A DNA stretch of 64,000 bases. Origin: Gentiana macrophylla (lineage: Eukaryota > Streptophyta > Magnoliopsida > Gentianales > Gentianaceae). Position 1 is the stretch's first letter; each line of letters starts with the position of its first letter. Positions 1 to 11,126 of the stretch are shown piece by piece. A program made the translations under genes and the position numbers. The notes below the pieces were generated by a model. The model searched no databases. It worked only from the letters and a program-made list of their open reading frames with translations, and was not told the DNA's origin. The stretch covers positions 23,189 through 87,188 of the forward strand of contig JAOBSW010000189.1 of assembly GCA_026214975.1 (NCBI GenBank), written 5' to 3'.

Positions 1-764
1 TAAACACCGCGGACAGGAATGAAGGTCGCCGGAAACAATGGTGGTGACCGGAAATTCAGAAAAAGCCTTGGAAGCAAAAAGATGGGTCTCCACTTCTCAA
101 ACCAAAAGAGAAAAAGGGATGGAGGAAGAGTGGGTTATGAGGGGTTGTGACAAAGGGAGAAATTTGTGGAGTGGTGGGTGAAAAACTGAAGAAAAATTGG
201 GAATATGAAGTGGTGATTCGAGTTATGTGGGAGTTATGGAGGGGAGAGAAGAGAAGAAACCGTTTTTATTCAAAAACTGCCCCTATGACGCGCGTCAAGG
301 CTGCATGACGCAGGTCAAACCCTAGACAACACCCAATGGCGCACGCCAAAGACACTATGACGCACACCACCAATTCTGCCCAAACTCTCTGTATGTCTAC
401 AGTGATTGATGGCGTGGGTCAAAAAGCCTTGGCGTGAGTCAAGAGACTCCTTTCCAAACAAATAATCCAATTAAAATGCTAAGGGTCACCAAACTTAGTA
501 ATATCCACAAATAACTAAAATTATCACGAAACGGGCTGCCTCCCGAGAGCGCTGTTGTTTTACGTCGTTGGCTCGACGAGATTATACGGTAGAGATGATG
601 GAATTATACAGATTGTCAAATTGGTATACAACTACAATTACTCAATTAAGCACGCAGCACATAAGCACATAAGCCACCCAATAGATAATGCTTAAAAGAT
701 AAATTGATAGATAGTACCCGTGGTGTGCTATGTTTACAGTCTTTAGCTAGACTATACAAGTTTT
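1..764 (-). other. 3' non-coding part of element A, possibly including another LTR-like sequence
   Basis: No credible protein is encoded here. At about 530-590 lies a stretch (ggctgcctcccgagagcgct, then acgtcgttggctcgacgag) of the kind found between integrase and 3' LTR in plant Ty3/gypsy elements. Bases 290-450 hold a cluster of 12-bp motifs such as tgacgcaggtca, gacgcgcgtcaa and atggcgtgggtc, like those in the 5' LTR of the same element at 9800-9980. I could not find the terminal bases of the 3' LTR, so it may lie left of the window. Confidence 0.5.
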
Positions 765-1967
765 TCAATCCAACGGGGGGTCTTCGAGGTACAACACCTC
801 TTCCTCTCGCGGTGTTTCCTCTTCCTTGATAAAATGCTTAATGCGATGACCATTGGCCACGAATGTCGTTTTCCCATCGCTTAGCTCAACTGCACCAGAT
901 TTATACACCCTCGTAACCATGACTGGACCTGTCCGCCTCGATCTAAGTTTGCCTGGAAACAATCTCAAACGTGAGTTATACAAGAGCACTTTATCATTTA
1001 CACGGAACTCTCGATCAAAGATCTTCCGGTCATGAAATGACTTGGTTCGTTCCTTGTAAATTTGGGCGTTCTCGTATGCATCAAGACGAAACTCATCAAG
1101 CTCGGTGAGTTGGAGCAACCTATGGTCACCAACAAGCTCGGGGTCAAAGTTAAGGAACTTTATAGCCCAATAAGCTCGGTGCTCCAATTCTACGGGTAAA
1201 TGACAAGACTTGCCAAAAACTAATCTATAAGGTGAACATCCAATAGGTGTTTTAAAAGCGGTGCGGTAGGCCCAAAGTGCATCGTCAAGCTTCACCGACC
1301 AATTCTTACGGTTAGTGTCCACCGTTTTTTCAATAATCCGTTTTATCTCACGGTTTGACACTTCAACCTGCCCACATGTTTGTGGGTGATACGGTGTGCC
1401 GACTTTGTGTTTTACACCATAACTCTCAAGTAGTTTAGTGAATGGTCGATTGCAAAAATATGAGCCACGGTCACTAATGATAGCTCGGGGAGTGCCAAAT
1501 CGAGTAAAAATATTTCTCTTTAAGAACTTTAGCACCACCTTAGAATCATAAGTGGGGTAAGCCTGTGCTTCAACCCATTTCGAAACATAATCGACCATTA
1601 CTAAAATGAATTTATTACCGAGTGAGGGAGGAAATGGGCCCATGAAGTCGATGCCCCAAACATCAAATATTTCACACTCCAAGATCGGTTGGAGGGGCAT
1701 TGCATACCTCTTAGACACATTTCCCCACTTTTGGCATGCAACACACGATTGCGAAAAACGATGTGCATCTTTGTAAAGAGTAGGCCAATAAAATCCGCAT
1801 TGTAAAACTTTGTATGCCATCTTCCATCCTCCATGATGGCCTCCGGTATCTTGGCCATGGCAAAAGGAGAGTATGCTTGAGATTTCATCATCAGGATCGC
1901 ATTTTCTTATGATACCATCCGAACACCTCCGAAAAAGGTTCGGTCTTTCCCAATAATAAAATTTCAA
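765..1967 (-). CDS. Ty3/gypsy integrase (element A), intact 400-aa frame
   Basis: Integrase inserts retrotransposon cDNA into the host chromosome. The 400-residue frame begins at the tail of the RT/RNase H linker. An HHCC zinc-binding region is visible ([10 protein letters not shown], then CVACQKWG, about residues 37-81). The catalytic triad follows: D in [12 protein letters not shown] in [14 protein letters not shown], and E in [12 protein letters not shown]. The C-terminal part carries [17 protein letters not shown], typical of the Athila group. It lies downstream of the RNase H fragment with a short frame break between them, so it would normally be cleaved from a longer polyprotein. The start given is simply the first Met of the open frame. 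It is the best preserved domain of element A. Confidence 0.93.
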   Translation of the reverse strand: MKFYYWERPNLFRRCSDGIIRKCDPDDEISSILSFCHGQDTGGHHGGWKMAYKVLQCGFYWPTLYKDAHRFSQSCVACQKWGNVSKRYAMPLQPILECEIFDVWGIDFMGPFPPSLGNKFILVMVDYVSKWVEAQAYPTYDSKVVLKFLKRNIFTRFGTPRAIISDRGSYFCNRPFTKLLESYGVKHKVGTPYHPQTCGQVEVSNREIKRIIEKTVDTNRKNWSVKLDDALWAYRTAFKTPIGCSPYRLVFGKSCHLPVELEHRAYWAIKFLNFDPELVGDHRLLQLTELDEFRLDAYENAQIYKERTKSFHDRKIFDREFRVNDKVLLYNSRLRLFPGKLRSRRTGPVMVTRVYKSGAVELSDGKTTFVANGHRIKHFIKEEETPREEEVLYLEDPPLD

Positions 1968-1994
1968 ATCGTGAAAGAATTTCTTCTTCTTTTG

Positions 1995-2772
1995 TCATGT
2001 CCAAGTAGCTGGAACATACTCACATGAAAAGTAATTCACAATGTTGGCAAACCATGGTGAGCTCTCCTTCGGTTTCGAACCGGCATGAATAAGTTGCATT
2101 GTTGGGGGAGCATCCACCATCATGAGTTGTTCATCCGGGAAATAATCATCGATCTCTCTTCGTTTTCCTTCATCTTCAATGAAATCCAACCGGCTTAAGT
2201 GATCCGCCACCACATTCTCGCTACCCTTCTTGTCCTTGATCTCAATATCAAATTCTTGGAGTAGGAGAATCCATCTAAGAAATCTCGGTTTAGCATCTTT
2301 CTTGTTCAATAAATATTTCAAAGCCGCATGGTCGGTATAGACAATGACCTTGGAACCCACAAGATAAGATCTAAACTTGTCGAGGGCGAATACTATGGCT
2401 AGTAACTCTTTCTCAGTTGTTGAATAGTTGACTTGAGCTGAATTCAATGTGTGTGAAGCATAATAAATAGCCTTGAATACCTGGCCATGACGTTGGCCAA
2501 GAACGGCCCCAACTGCGAGGTCACTTGGATCACACATCAACTCAAAAGGCATTTTCCAATCCGGCGCCACCAAAACGGGTGCGCTAACCAGTTTCTGCTT
2601 CTAACTCTCGAAAGCCTCTATGCACTTTTCATCAAAAACGAATGGTACTTCTTTCTCGAGGAGATGACTGAGAGGTTTGGCAATACGGGAGAAATCCGCA
2701 ATGAATCTTCGATAAAAACCCGCGTGCCCGAGAAATCCTCTCAACGTCTTCAGGTTAACCGGTGGGGGCAAC
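1995..2772 (-). pseudogene. RNase H domain of element A pol, cut off by the solo LTR
   Basis: The 192-aa frame at 1995-2573 begins [20 protein letters not shown] and continues with [34 protein letters not shown] and [13 protein letters not shown], which are the landmarks of a Ty3/gypsy RNase H. The first catalytic Asp (in MCDPSD) and the Asp of VYTDHAALK are present. Upstream to 2772 the sequence still reads as the RT/RNase H connection in other frames and stops where the solo LTR begins. The frame is separate from the integrase because of a stop and a short gap at 1968-1994. Non-functional as a polyprotein. Confidence 0.88.
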
Positions 2773-4343
2773 TGTTAAGGGTGAATTTATACGATTTATA
2801 TTGGTATATTTTATGATAATTTCCCTCATATTCGTTTAGTTTGCATAAGAAACGATTGTTTAATGGAAATATTGAGTAAATGAGGTTTTAAATGAGTCAT
2901 TCGCAAAATAGGTTAATTTTGGTGTTTTTAATGTGATTTTATGACTATTTGAATGATATTACATTTTGTAATGTTTTTATGTGTTATAGATACATGTTTG
3001 AGGCTCAAAAGATGATCAAAAGTTGATTAAGTTCGAGCTAATTGATGGTAAAAGAGATAATGAAGGAATGGGATAGAGAAGAAAAGAGATAAAGGTGAAG
3101 TCGGTTGAGGATAAAGATGAGAAAATCAATTTTCGACCAAGTGAACGCACGTCCTAAGATCCATCCAGTGGACTGGCGTCCAAGAGGAGCTGTTTGATTC
3201 AGAGTTTTCAGAAATTTGCTGAACGAGCGTTCAAAATTATATAGGACGGGCGTCTGATCCAGCTCGGCCCGACTCGAAGTTTTTATGCATGACTGGACTG
3301 GCGTCCAGAACCATTGGACGGGCGTCCAGCCGCCGCCATTGCCAAAACCGACTTCAAAATCTATAAATAGTCGTGTTTTTCAACCCTAGAACACACACAA
3401 TTCGAACCCTAAACCCTAGGGGCGGCTCAGCTGCGTTTTTTCTTATTTTACATACAATTTTATCATCTTTTTATTCCATGTTCTCGAATCAAGCAATTTC
3501 TTGGTTCCATATCATGTCTAGAGGCTAAACCCCTCTAGAACAAGCGTTGTGAAGCCATTCTACCAACACTTTGATTTCGTTTCAGGATTATCTTGTGAGT
3601 ATTTTATCCAAAGTTGTATCTTTATTATTGTTTATCATTGTTTATTGCAATTATGTCGAAAGATTATTGCATGATTGATTGCTTGTTCGATTTGGATGAA
3701 AATCATAATTGAACCCTAGAATCAATATAATAAAGATTAGAGTTTTAACCTATAAAATAACGAGAGTTGATTAGGTTGAATCTCTAGATAACTAGATTGA
3801 AAAATCTTACACCTTCGCTTTGAAAGTAATAATCTTTAAAATCGAGAGATAGAAGATTAAGAAACAAACTTTTCTAAGAAATTAGGAGTTCATGCCTTGG
3901 TTAGGTGAATCACAACTTGGTTAAAGATCACGAGATAACCTGAATTGGAATTGAATTTTGTAGGATAGGTGGATCAATTGCTTGTTCGTTCGTAACTTTA
4001 TTGATTAAAAGCCCCTTGAATTTGAAGTGTTTAGCTTAGTTAGTCTTTTATTGCATATTAGGTTTAATTTAGTTTAAATTGGTTCGAAACTATCTTTCCT
4101 GGCTTTAGATCCTTGATCTTCTGTCCAGTTTACGTTATTGTTATCTTTCTTGTGAATTATTTACTATTTTCGTATCTGTTTAGTTTAGTAATCGTGACAT
4201 AGGTTAGTTAGTTAAATAAAAACTAGGATTAGCAACCTCCAATTCCCCGTAAGATCGACCCGGTATTAACCTCTTTACTACGATCCTTGCATTTGAGGTA
4301 TATCGGATTATAAATTTATTACTTGTTAGTAAAATCCGAGACA
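2773..4343 (+). repeat. Solo LTR of a gypsy family inserted in element A RT
   Basis: The segment starts TGTTAAGGGTGAATTT and ends TCCGAGACA (TG...CA), with a near-duplicate pentamer on either side (gcaac at 2768-2772, acaac at 4344-4348). The RT reading of element A stops at one side and resumes at the other. Inside are a TATA box (ctataaatag near 3361), several GGACGGGCGTCC-type 12-mers, and near the 3' end agatcgacccggtatt, a hallmark of plant Athila/Tat LTR ends. There is no internal region, so it is a solo LTR of 1571 bp made by LTR-LTR recombination. A related but truncated copy lies at 41974-42893. Confidence 0.88.
3361..3370 (+). promoter_or_regulatory. Putative TATA box of the solo LTR
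   Basis: ctataaatag lies about 590 bp into the LTR, directly downstream of the cluster of GGACGGGCGTCC-like motifs and 40-60 bp upstream of aaccctaaaccctagg. The equivalent place in the related fragment reads tctatatatagc (about 42532). Inferred from sequence only. Confidence 0.5.
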
Positions 4344-4348
4344 ACAAC

Positions 4349-4515
4349 TTCTCAATCACTTCAATTTTCGCTTTGTCCACCTCAATACCATCTTCAGAAA
4401 TTCTGTGGCTTAGCACAATACCTTCTGATACCATAAGATGACACTTCTCCCAATTGAGCACTAAGTTCGTGTCCTCACACCATTTTGTAAACACACGCCT
4501 AAATGAGAGAGACAT
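4349..4515 (-). pseudogene. RT thumb/connection fragment of element A pol
   Basis: The first 55 or so residues of a 103-aa frame read through [49 protein letters not shown], the conserved region after the RT active site in Ty3/gypsy pol. The rest of that frame (4204-4348) is only solo-LTR sequence read in frame. The same region appears in element B at 37460-37620. The piece is separated from the upstream RT frame by a frameshift around 4516. Confidence 0.85.
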
Positions 4516-4518
4516 TCT

Positions 4519-5760
4519 TCAAAAGAGTCCCAAAAACACCAAGTCATCCATGAAGATCTCCAAAAATCTTTCTACCATGTCAGGAAAAATGGCTGTCATG
4601 CATCTTTGAAATGTAGCAGGAGCATTGCATAAACCAAATGGCATTCTCTTGTATGCAAACGTTCCATAAGGACAAGTGAAAGTCGTCTTCTCTCTATCTC
4701 CAGCCGCAATGAATATCTGTAAGTAGCCTGAATAACCATCAAGAAAACAATAGAATCTATGCCCACTCAACCGCTCCAACATCTGGACGATATACGGAAG
4801 AGGATAATGATCTTTCTTGGTATGGTCATTGAGTCGTCGAAAATCAATACACATGCGGTATCCTGTGACTTCCCTTGTTGGTATCCACTCATGTTTATCA
4901 TTTTCCTTCACGGTAAATCCACCCTTCTTAGGGACTACTTGAGTAGGACTCACCCATTCACTATCATATATGGCAAAAATAATACCCATCTCCAATAACA
5001 TGATAACCTCTTTCTTGACAATCTCTTGCATATTGGGATTCAAACGACGTTGTGGTTGAACACATGGTTTAGCGTCATCGTTGAGAATAATCTTGTGAAC
5101 ACAGATTTCGGGACTAATCCCCCGAATATCAGCTACAGTCCATCCAAATGCTCTCTTGTGTTTCCTTAGCATCCTTAATAGCAAATCTTCCTGCACATGA
5201 GTTAGTGACGAAGAAATAATAACAGGAAGTAGATTATCATTTTCAAGAAAAGCATATTTCAAGTTAGGAGGTAAAGTTTTCAACTCAAGATTCCTTGGCG
5301 GTTCCTCTATGGACGGTTTCAATAAGGGGCCATCATTCTCCAGTTTTAGATATCGGTGCCAAGGTTGTTTGTCAAATACACGACCGACATCCAAATAAGA
5401 AATCACTGCTTGCATTTCTTCATCATCACTCTCACATTCAAACACTGATAAAGCTAGGCACTCTTCAAGCTTATCTTCAAAGACCTGCAAGTTAGCATTC
5501 TCCACACAAACACAAGATATTGCATCAACAAAAGAACAAGACTCTTGTGAAGTGTACGGGTGTTTCATGGCTTTGAAAATATTGAAGGTAACCGCATCTT
5601 CGTTCACTCTTAAAATCAATTCACCACGTTGAACATCAATCATAGTCCTTCCTTTGGCTAGGAATGGACGACCGAGAATAAGGGGCGTTGAATACCCTTC
5701 TTCCATATCCATAACCACAAAGTCAACGGGGAAGTAGAACTTATCAACTTTCACTAACAC
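4519..5760 (-). pseudogene. Protease C-terminal part and reverse transcriptase (element A pol)
   Basis: A 413-aa frame. Residues 1-80 carry the tail of the retroviral-type protease (PLILGRPFLAKGRTMIDVQRGEL). From about residue 220 the RT follows, with [102 protein letters not shown] and the active-site box FMDDLVF. RT copies the element RNA into DNA. The frame ends just after the active site by frameshift, and its 5' side is shifted relative to the protease N-terminal piece. The active-site residues are present, but the polyprotein is split. Confidence 0.9.
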
Positions 5761-5815
5761 ATCTTCTATGACTCCTTTAGGGCGTTTTATAGACCTATAC
5801 GCTAATCTTGTAGAG

Positions 5816-6409
5816 TCATTTCGGTGTTTTCAACTTTCCAATCCCAAGTTTGATAAAGTCCTCATATGACATGAGGTTAATGCTAGCACCGAGGTCGCAA
5901 AGCACCCTCTTAAACAAAAAGCCCCCAATTTCACACGGGATAGTAAAACTCCCAGGGTCTTTGAGCTTAGGTGGAAGCTTATGTTGCAACACGGCGGAGC
6001 ATTCCTCATTGAGACAAATGTTCTCATATTCCTCTAACCTTTTCTTGTTAGTGAGACTATCTTTTAAAAACTTACCGTACACAGGCATGTTCGTAAGTGC
6101 TTCTATGACTGGAAGATTTACATTCAAATGTCTAAACGTGTCAGGGAAGCGAGCATACTTTTTATCTAGCTTCTTCTTCTTAATTTCTTCTCTAGGTGGG
6201 TAAGGCAATGACTCAAGATCAATAACTCTAGGTTTAGAATTCATACCTTCCTTACCTTTGCCGCTTGAGGTATCATCAGAAGCTTTTCTCAATGTTTGAG
6301 CTGCTCGTGGCCTCCATTCGGTATTTGTATGCACCACTTTCTCTTCACCTTTCTTAGGAACTGTCTGCTGAGAATTGGCTTGCGTCAAAGTGTCATTGGT
6401 GTGCGTCAT
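5816..6409 (-). pseudogene. Protease N-terminal region of element A pol
   Basis: A 197-aa frame: basic linker, then NEECSAVLQHKLPPKLKDPGSFTIPCEIG and CDLGASINLM. In this group the aspartic protease active site D-S/T-G-A reads D-L-G-A, as here and in element B (CDLGASVNLM). The frame stops at 5816 inside the protease; the next piece resumes at 5760 in another frame, so one or more small indels lie at 5761-5815. Its own first codons (MTHTNDTLTQ) are encoded by the repeated TGACGCACACCA-type motif also found in the 3' part of the element, and may not be the ancestral start. Confidence 0.85.
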
Positions 6410-6480
6410 ATCCTAAATTGAATCACTCTTGACACACGTCGAGGTCTGGTTGGCGTCCGTCAGAGACTTATTGACACAGG

Positions 6481-6969
6481 TTAATTTTTGCCCAAAACTC
6501 TCACGAATGTGAATAATTCTTTGTCATGCGGCGTCAATTCTTCCTCAGCGGGGGTCATTGAGACATGTTCCTTAAAAAGGGTCCTTAAATCACTTGCTCT
6601 CGGATTCTTCAAAATCCTCGGGACTTTCACAAAATCTTCGGTTTCTTTCTCAACATTGACATATCCGTCACTCTGCAAAAACATATCAACAATCTCCTCT
6701 TCTTCTTCGCTCAATTCTCTATCGTCTTCGGCATCATGCAAATCATTTTCAACTTCGTTCCCAACTTGATTTTTTTGAAACTCCCCATTTCCACAAACTT
6801 TTCCACTTCGGGTTATGATAGAATTCACTCCCCTCGGATTCCTTTCTGTATTGCTTGGCAAACCACCTGGTGGTCTGCTAGCATTCCTCTCACCTTCTCT
6901 ACTCAAATGTTCCTCCACATTCCTCATGGATGCCTCAATCGTTTTCATCCTTACATCATGTCCACTCAT
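6481..6969 (-). pseudogene. Gag-pol linker region of element A
   Basis: A 162-aa frame with RNVEEHLSREGERNASRPPGGLPSN, then SIITRSGK, the short motif found between gag and protease in Athila-like elements (element B has AIMTRSGK). An acidic run (DRELSEEEEEIVDMF) follows. It lies between the gag frame, which ends at 7080, and the protease frame starting at 6409, and probably belonged to one gag-pol polyprotein. Stops at 6970-7079 and 6410-6480 separate the pieces. Confidence 0.7.
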
Positions 6970-7079
6970 GTTTTTATCATTCCCATGTCCTTTGTGACTG
7001 TACTAAGCGAAGTCATCACATTTTCCATGTTTTGAGCTTGAGTGGCAACTACTCCCAAAATTTTATCCAAAGTGTTGTC

Positions 7080-8522
7080 TCATCTATCTCCTCGTGCTTG
7101 ATTGGAACTCTCGGTTATTGGGAGAGATTGAGTGGTGGGTTGAGGATAAGAGCGAGTGGTTGGTATTTGAGTAGGGGTATTGGAGTTATAGGAGTTCCGT
7201 GGTTGTGGAGCAAAAGGGGGTTGTCCTTGCTTGTACGAGTTCTCGTTCCATCGATAATTCGGATGATCTCTCTTAATAGCATTGAAAGAGTTAGAGTATG
7301 CATTGTTCAAATTCCGGTGTTGTTGCATGAAGCTTACTTCCTCCGCTTGTAAATCACCGGGCTCTTCCGTCTCAATAGATATTTCATCATTGCCATAAAC
7401 ATTTTCTCTCTTGCTCTCAACCAAAAAATTTCCCTCCATTCTCTTGCTTGACTGCAAATTATCGAACTTCTTTGACAACTTTTCAATTTTTTCCATGAGC
7501 TCGGAATTGTCCTTTGGTCCTTCTGAAAAACTAACTTTCCTCGTGCTAGCTCCGGCTTCCCACATCCTATGGTTCTTGGAAATTCTCTCGATAGCATCAT
7601 AAACTTCTTGAGCATTGCGGGACATCAAACATCCTCCACATGGGTGGTCAATGTTAGCACGTGATTCTGTCCTCAACTGTCTACAGAAAAGTTGTATTTG
7701 CGTATCAAATGGGTAACCATGATCGGGGCAAGCCTTCAACAATTTCTTGAATCTCTCCCAAGCACTACCTAGAGTTTCATCGGGTCCTTGTGCAAAATTA
7801 GGTATTGCCACCTTCAACTTCAAATTCCTTCCGGGTGTAAAATATTGCTTTAAGAACTCGTTTTGTACTTCCTCCCAAGTGGTTAATGAATGATGAGGTA
7901 AAGATACAAACCATTCCTTGGCTCTTCCCGTCAAAGAGTATGGGAACATAGACAATCTTGTCAATTCCTTCTGAATTCCATGACTCTTGGCTGTGTTACA
8001 AAGTTGTTCAAAAGAATAGAGGTGATAATGTGGATCTTCAAAATCTTCTCCGGCAAATTGGCATTTGTTATCAATCAACCCAAAAAGATGCCCTTTCACT
8101 TCAAAATTATTTGCCCCTTCATTGGGTAATCGAATAGGGTCATTAGGTGCATTCCTTCTCAAAGGTTGATCATAAAGAGGTCTCAAAAGTTGGTCATTTT
8201 GGCTTTGGTTTTGATTGTGGTTTTGGTTTTGATTGTGGTTTTGGTTTTGACGGTTCCGATTGTTTCGGTTATTTTGGTTATTTTGGCCTTGGTTATTGGG
8301 ATTTGGTTGGGGAATTGGATCTTCCAAAGGAGGATCATTTTGTGCATTATCACGAATTTATGCCATTCCTTCTCGAGTCGATGATTCTCGGGATGATTCT
8401 TCACCAAGTGATTCTCCACTAGACTGAAAAGTTCTATGCTCGGCTCTCAATTGTCTTTCGTACGAGTTAATGTCCGATCGATATGGAGTAAGAGGAGCTT
8501 TACCGGTTCGGGACCGAGTCAT
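7080..8522 (-). pseudogene. Gag of element A with an in-frame stop
   Basis: Gag forms the virus-like particle. The natural start is the ATG at 8522 (MTRSRTGKAPLTPYRSD), 172 nt after the PBS. Codon 55 is TAA (8358-8360), and the same frame then runs open from 8327 (MEDPIPQPNPNN) to the stop at 7080. It carries an Asn/Gln-rich tract (about residues 70-115), then the retrotransposon gag core (CNTAKSHGIQKELTRLSMFPYSLTGRAKEWF, TWEEVQNEFLKQYFTP, RFKKLLKACPDHGYP). A single stop thus breaks an otherwise long gag. No CCHC zinc knuckle is visible. Confidence 0.88.
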
Positions 8523-8694
8523 CAACTACACATGTGAAACAACAAGAAAACAATCAAACACACTTGGTAACTTACCAAATGGTAAGTACCACATAAGTAA
8601 ACAGAATTGTGATTAGAAAAAGACTTGACCTATGCTCGAAGATTTTAAGACTAATACAAGTAGTAACTTTTACTCAAAAGAATGAAAATTTGAA

Positions 8695-8712
8695 TCCCCA
8701 GCAACGGCGCCA
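8695..8712 (-). promoter_or_regulatory. Primer binding site of element A (tRNA-Asp type)
   Basis: Minus-strand TGGCGCCGTTGCTGGGGA begins 7 nt after the LTR end ..CCATCA. Element B has TGGCGCCGTTGCCGGGGA in the same place. Athila/Tat elements use this tRNA-Asp primer sequence. Confidence 0.85.
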
Positions 8713-8719
8713 GAAAGCT

Positions 8720-10266
8720 TGATGGCCAAATCCTAGAGGTCCAACCTAACCGGCAGTGTACCGGGTCGCCTATAGTCTAGTTTGGTGAGTCAAGGTCGTC
8801 TCCTCGGGGAACATCCACTCCATATGAGGTTACACACTAAAAAGTCTATATTAATTCGATCTAGGTCGCAAATGTGTGAGAGGTTAATCGATTGCATAAA
8901 TAAAATGCTGAATTGACAAATGATGGGAAAATTATAAAAGAAGCTAACCAAGATAATGCGCAGACTAGCTATCCTCTTGCAATGCCATGGGAACAACTTC
9001 CTACCTACCTACCATTGGTGTTTGAAAACGTGAAGCGGTGCATTCCTAAATAAGCAATTCCCCCTTATACGAGTGAATGAAATTGCTCTCTACCTCCTCC
9101 TTGGTCTAGACAAGCTAAACCTAATGATTCGGTATGCTACGCCCATGAATGCAATGGCAAGGCCAACTATCCCCGGATAAGAAATCGAATGCCTATGAGA
9201 GGTCGATTTTACCTTCCGGTTCACCTACCCTCTTCCCACGTCTAACATCTCCGTTCGGTATCCGTTAAACGTGTAAGGTGCTAACACTAGGCAATTACTC
9301 CAATGTCAACAAACGATGCAAACAAGTAGGCAAAGCTTCACAACAATCAAAACTAACAACACAACAATCATTCCCAATCGATCACAAGAGGATAAACTAC
9401 TACTACAACATCACCTTGGCTAGAAAAATCTAGCCACTCATAACTACAAACATTAACACAACAAAGCTAACATTCATAATCATAAGAGTACTTGAATCAA
9501 CTATAAAGATTAAGAATTACCAATCAAAGAAAAATCGAAATTGGTATCTTCATTCAAGCTCCAAAACCTTCAATGTAGTTACAAACTTATGTCTTCAACT
9601 CCAACCAAAAGTGATAGAAATTAAACTAGGATTCTTAATAATTACAATGATAATCAAGGGCTAAATTTCTACAAGAATTTGGCTGTAAGAGCCTGGGGTG
9701 GGTTTTGCCTGCAAGATGGATGATAAAATTGGAGAAGATGATGTATATTTGATAATAATGTGAATGGAGAGATAAAAGAGATTAAACTTTTCTGACTCTG
9801 CACAAATGGCGCACGTCATTCCATCTTGGCGCACGTCATTCACCAATTTGCACTGATGGCGCAGGTCATAGCTTCTTGACGCACGTCATGTCCAAATGTG
9901 GCGACTGACTGAATGACATCTGCATTAATTGCTCAACCACTCAGTGACGCGGGTCATGTGACATGGCGCAGGTCATCAACATATAAAATCACAAAATCAT
10001 CACAAAAGAATCAAATGCCATCCTCTGGTCAAAATTCACACTCCCCACCGTGGCACTTGTGCTGCAAAAAATAGACACAAAGACACCACGTGTAAATCTG
10101 ATAACAAAATCGGCTAATACTAATATAATACTAGCTAAAAACATGGTTTCCTACAATTTCTATGTACACAAAATATGGTTACAATTCTCATTCAAAATTG
10201 CTCAAGTTGATGTCAAAATAGCGCTAATTGCAGTAGAACAGGGGTAAATCAACCGAAATCATATCA
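8720..10266 (-). repeat. 5' LTR of element A
   Basis: On the minus strand the LTR runs from TGATATGATTTCGGTTG (ending at 10266) to ..GGCCATCA (8720), TG...CA, followed by the PBS. Length 1547 bp. The PBS-side boundary is firm; the outer boundary is inferred from the TG...CA rule and the change of sequence character, as no second LTR is available to align. A cluster of TGACGCACGTCA-like motifs lies in the U3 half (9800-9980). Confidence 0.7.
9798..9980 (-). repeat. Cluster of TGACGNNNGTCA motifs in the LTR of element A
   Basis: At least six 12-bp imperfect palindromes occur in 180 bp on the plus-strand reading: tggcgcacgtca twice, tggcgcaggtca twice, tgacgcacgtca and tgacgcgggtca. Half-site TGACG is the known core for TGA-type bZIP factors in plants; binding here is inference. 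The same motif recurs at 290-450 and 6380-6475. Confidence 0.6.
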
Positions 10267-10697
10267 TCAGGTTGACCTACATCAGTAGCAGCAAGACTTT
10301 ATCAACTAGCAGCAAGACTCCATCCAATCGAAGACTCTGTGGATAGATAAACTTCTTTGTAATTTCAAATTGATTTTCATTTTTGTTTAGATAATTACTA
10401 GGTTCCTTTGTTTAAAGGGATTAGGGTTGAGTGATCCCAATCCTTTAGATTTCGTTTTACTTCTTTTGTGTATAAAAGCACAGACTTCGAGTAATAATAT
10501 ATTCAAGTTGACTGGAAACATTTATTTTCTTTTCTTAAATTTCTTTAGGCACAACACTCCATCAAATTCTACAGAAAAATCGTATAAGGAAACATGCTCC
10601 GCGATAAAAATAATAATTGTCGTCTGCTTAAATTTTATAGAACTAGAAAATTCCCTATAGATTATTTCCGTACCTTTATAGAAAATTTTGAGAACCC
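10267..10697. other. Unassigned AT-rich sequence
   Basis: No conserved protein motif, TIR or LTR end was recognised. Short open frames at 10427-10660 and 10522-10713 overlap on opposite strands and show no domain; I treat them as chance. Confidence 0.4.
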
Positions 10698-11110
10698 CAC
10701 ACGTTTGCCTCATACATATATCACTAGCTAGTGCTAATAAACTTATGTGATTACTCGGAAAGCTAAATAACGCGTGTCTCTAAAATCGTATGTTTTTGCA
10801 TCATTCTTTAATTTAGAGCAATCATATCAATATTTTATATAGTATTCTTTGCATGTGATTACTCGGAAAGCTAAATAACACGTGTCTCTAAAATCGTATG
10901 TTTTTGCATCATTCTTTTAACTTAGAGCAATCACATCAATATTTTATATAATATTCTTTGCATCACACGTTTGCCTCATACATATATCACTAGCTAGTGC
11001 TAATAAACTTATGTGATTACTCGGAAAGCTAAATAACGCGTGTCTCTAAAATCGTATGTTTTTGCATCATTCTTTTAACTTAGAGCAATCACATCAATAT
11101 TTTATATAAT
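10698..11110. repeat. Tandem repeat, three copies of about 108 bp in a 266-bp higher-order unit
   Basis: The unit starting gtgattactcggaaagctaa and ending near atattctttgcat occurs at 10746, 10855 and about 11012. Copies 1 and 3 are preceded by the same roughly 50-bp segment (cacacgtttgcctcatacat), giving a longer repeated block of about 266 bp. Copies differ by a few bases only. Confidence 0.85.
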
Positions 11111-11126
11111 ATTTGCAAAAATTAAA

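Larger units (their letters stand above)
1..10266 (-). mobile_element. Element A: Athila-like Ty3/gypsy LTR retrotransposon (left end outside window)
   Basis: Read on the minus strand the order is 5' LTR (8720-10266), PBS, gag, linker, protease, reverse transcriptase, RNase H, integrase, 3' non-coding. This is the Ty3/gypsy order. The PBS TGGCGCCGTTGCTGGGGA matches the tRNA-Asp type primer known for Athila/Tat elements, and the protein motifs resemble the Athila group; the clade is my inference. The 3' LTR is not recognisable before base 1. A solo LTR of another family lies in the RT domain. Several frames are broken, so the copy is not autonomous, although the integrase frame is open. Confidence 0.9.

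Noticed and set aside
853..1035. Plus-strand frame over the integrase
   Set aside because: Lies wholly inside the intact integrase frame on the other strand; no domain.
2487..2816. 109-aa plus-strand frame across the edge of the solo LTR
   Set aside because: Antisense to RNase H/RT of element A and then into LTR sequence; chance frame.
10698..11110. CRISPR-like spaced repeats
   Set aside because: Units are about 108 bp in direct tandem without unique spacers, in a plant context.
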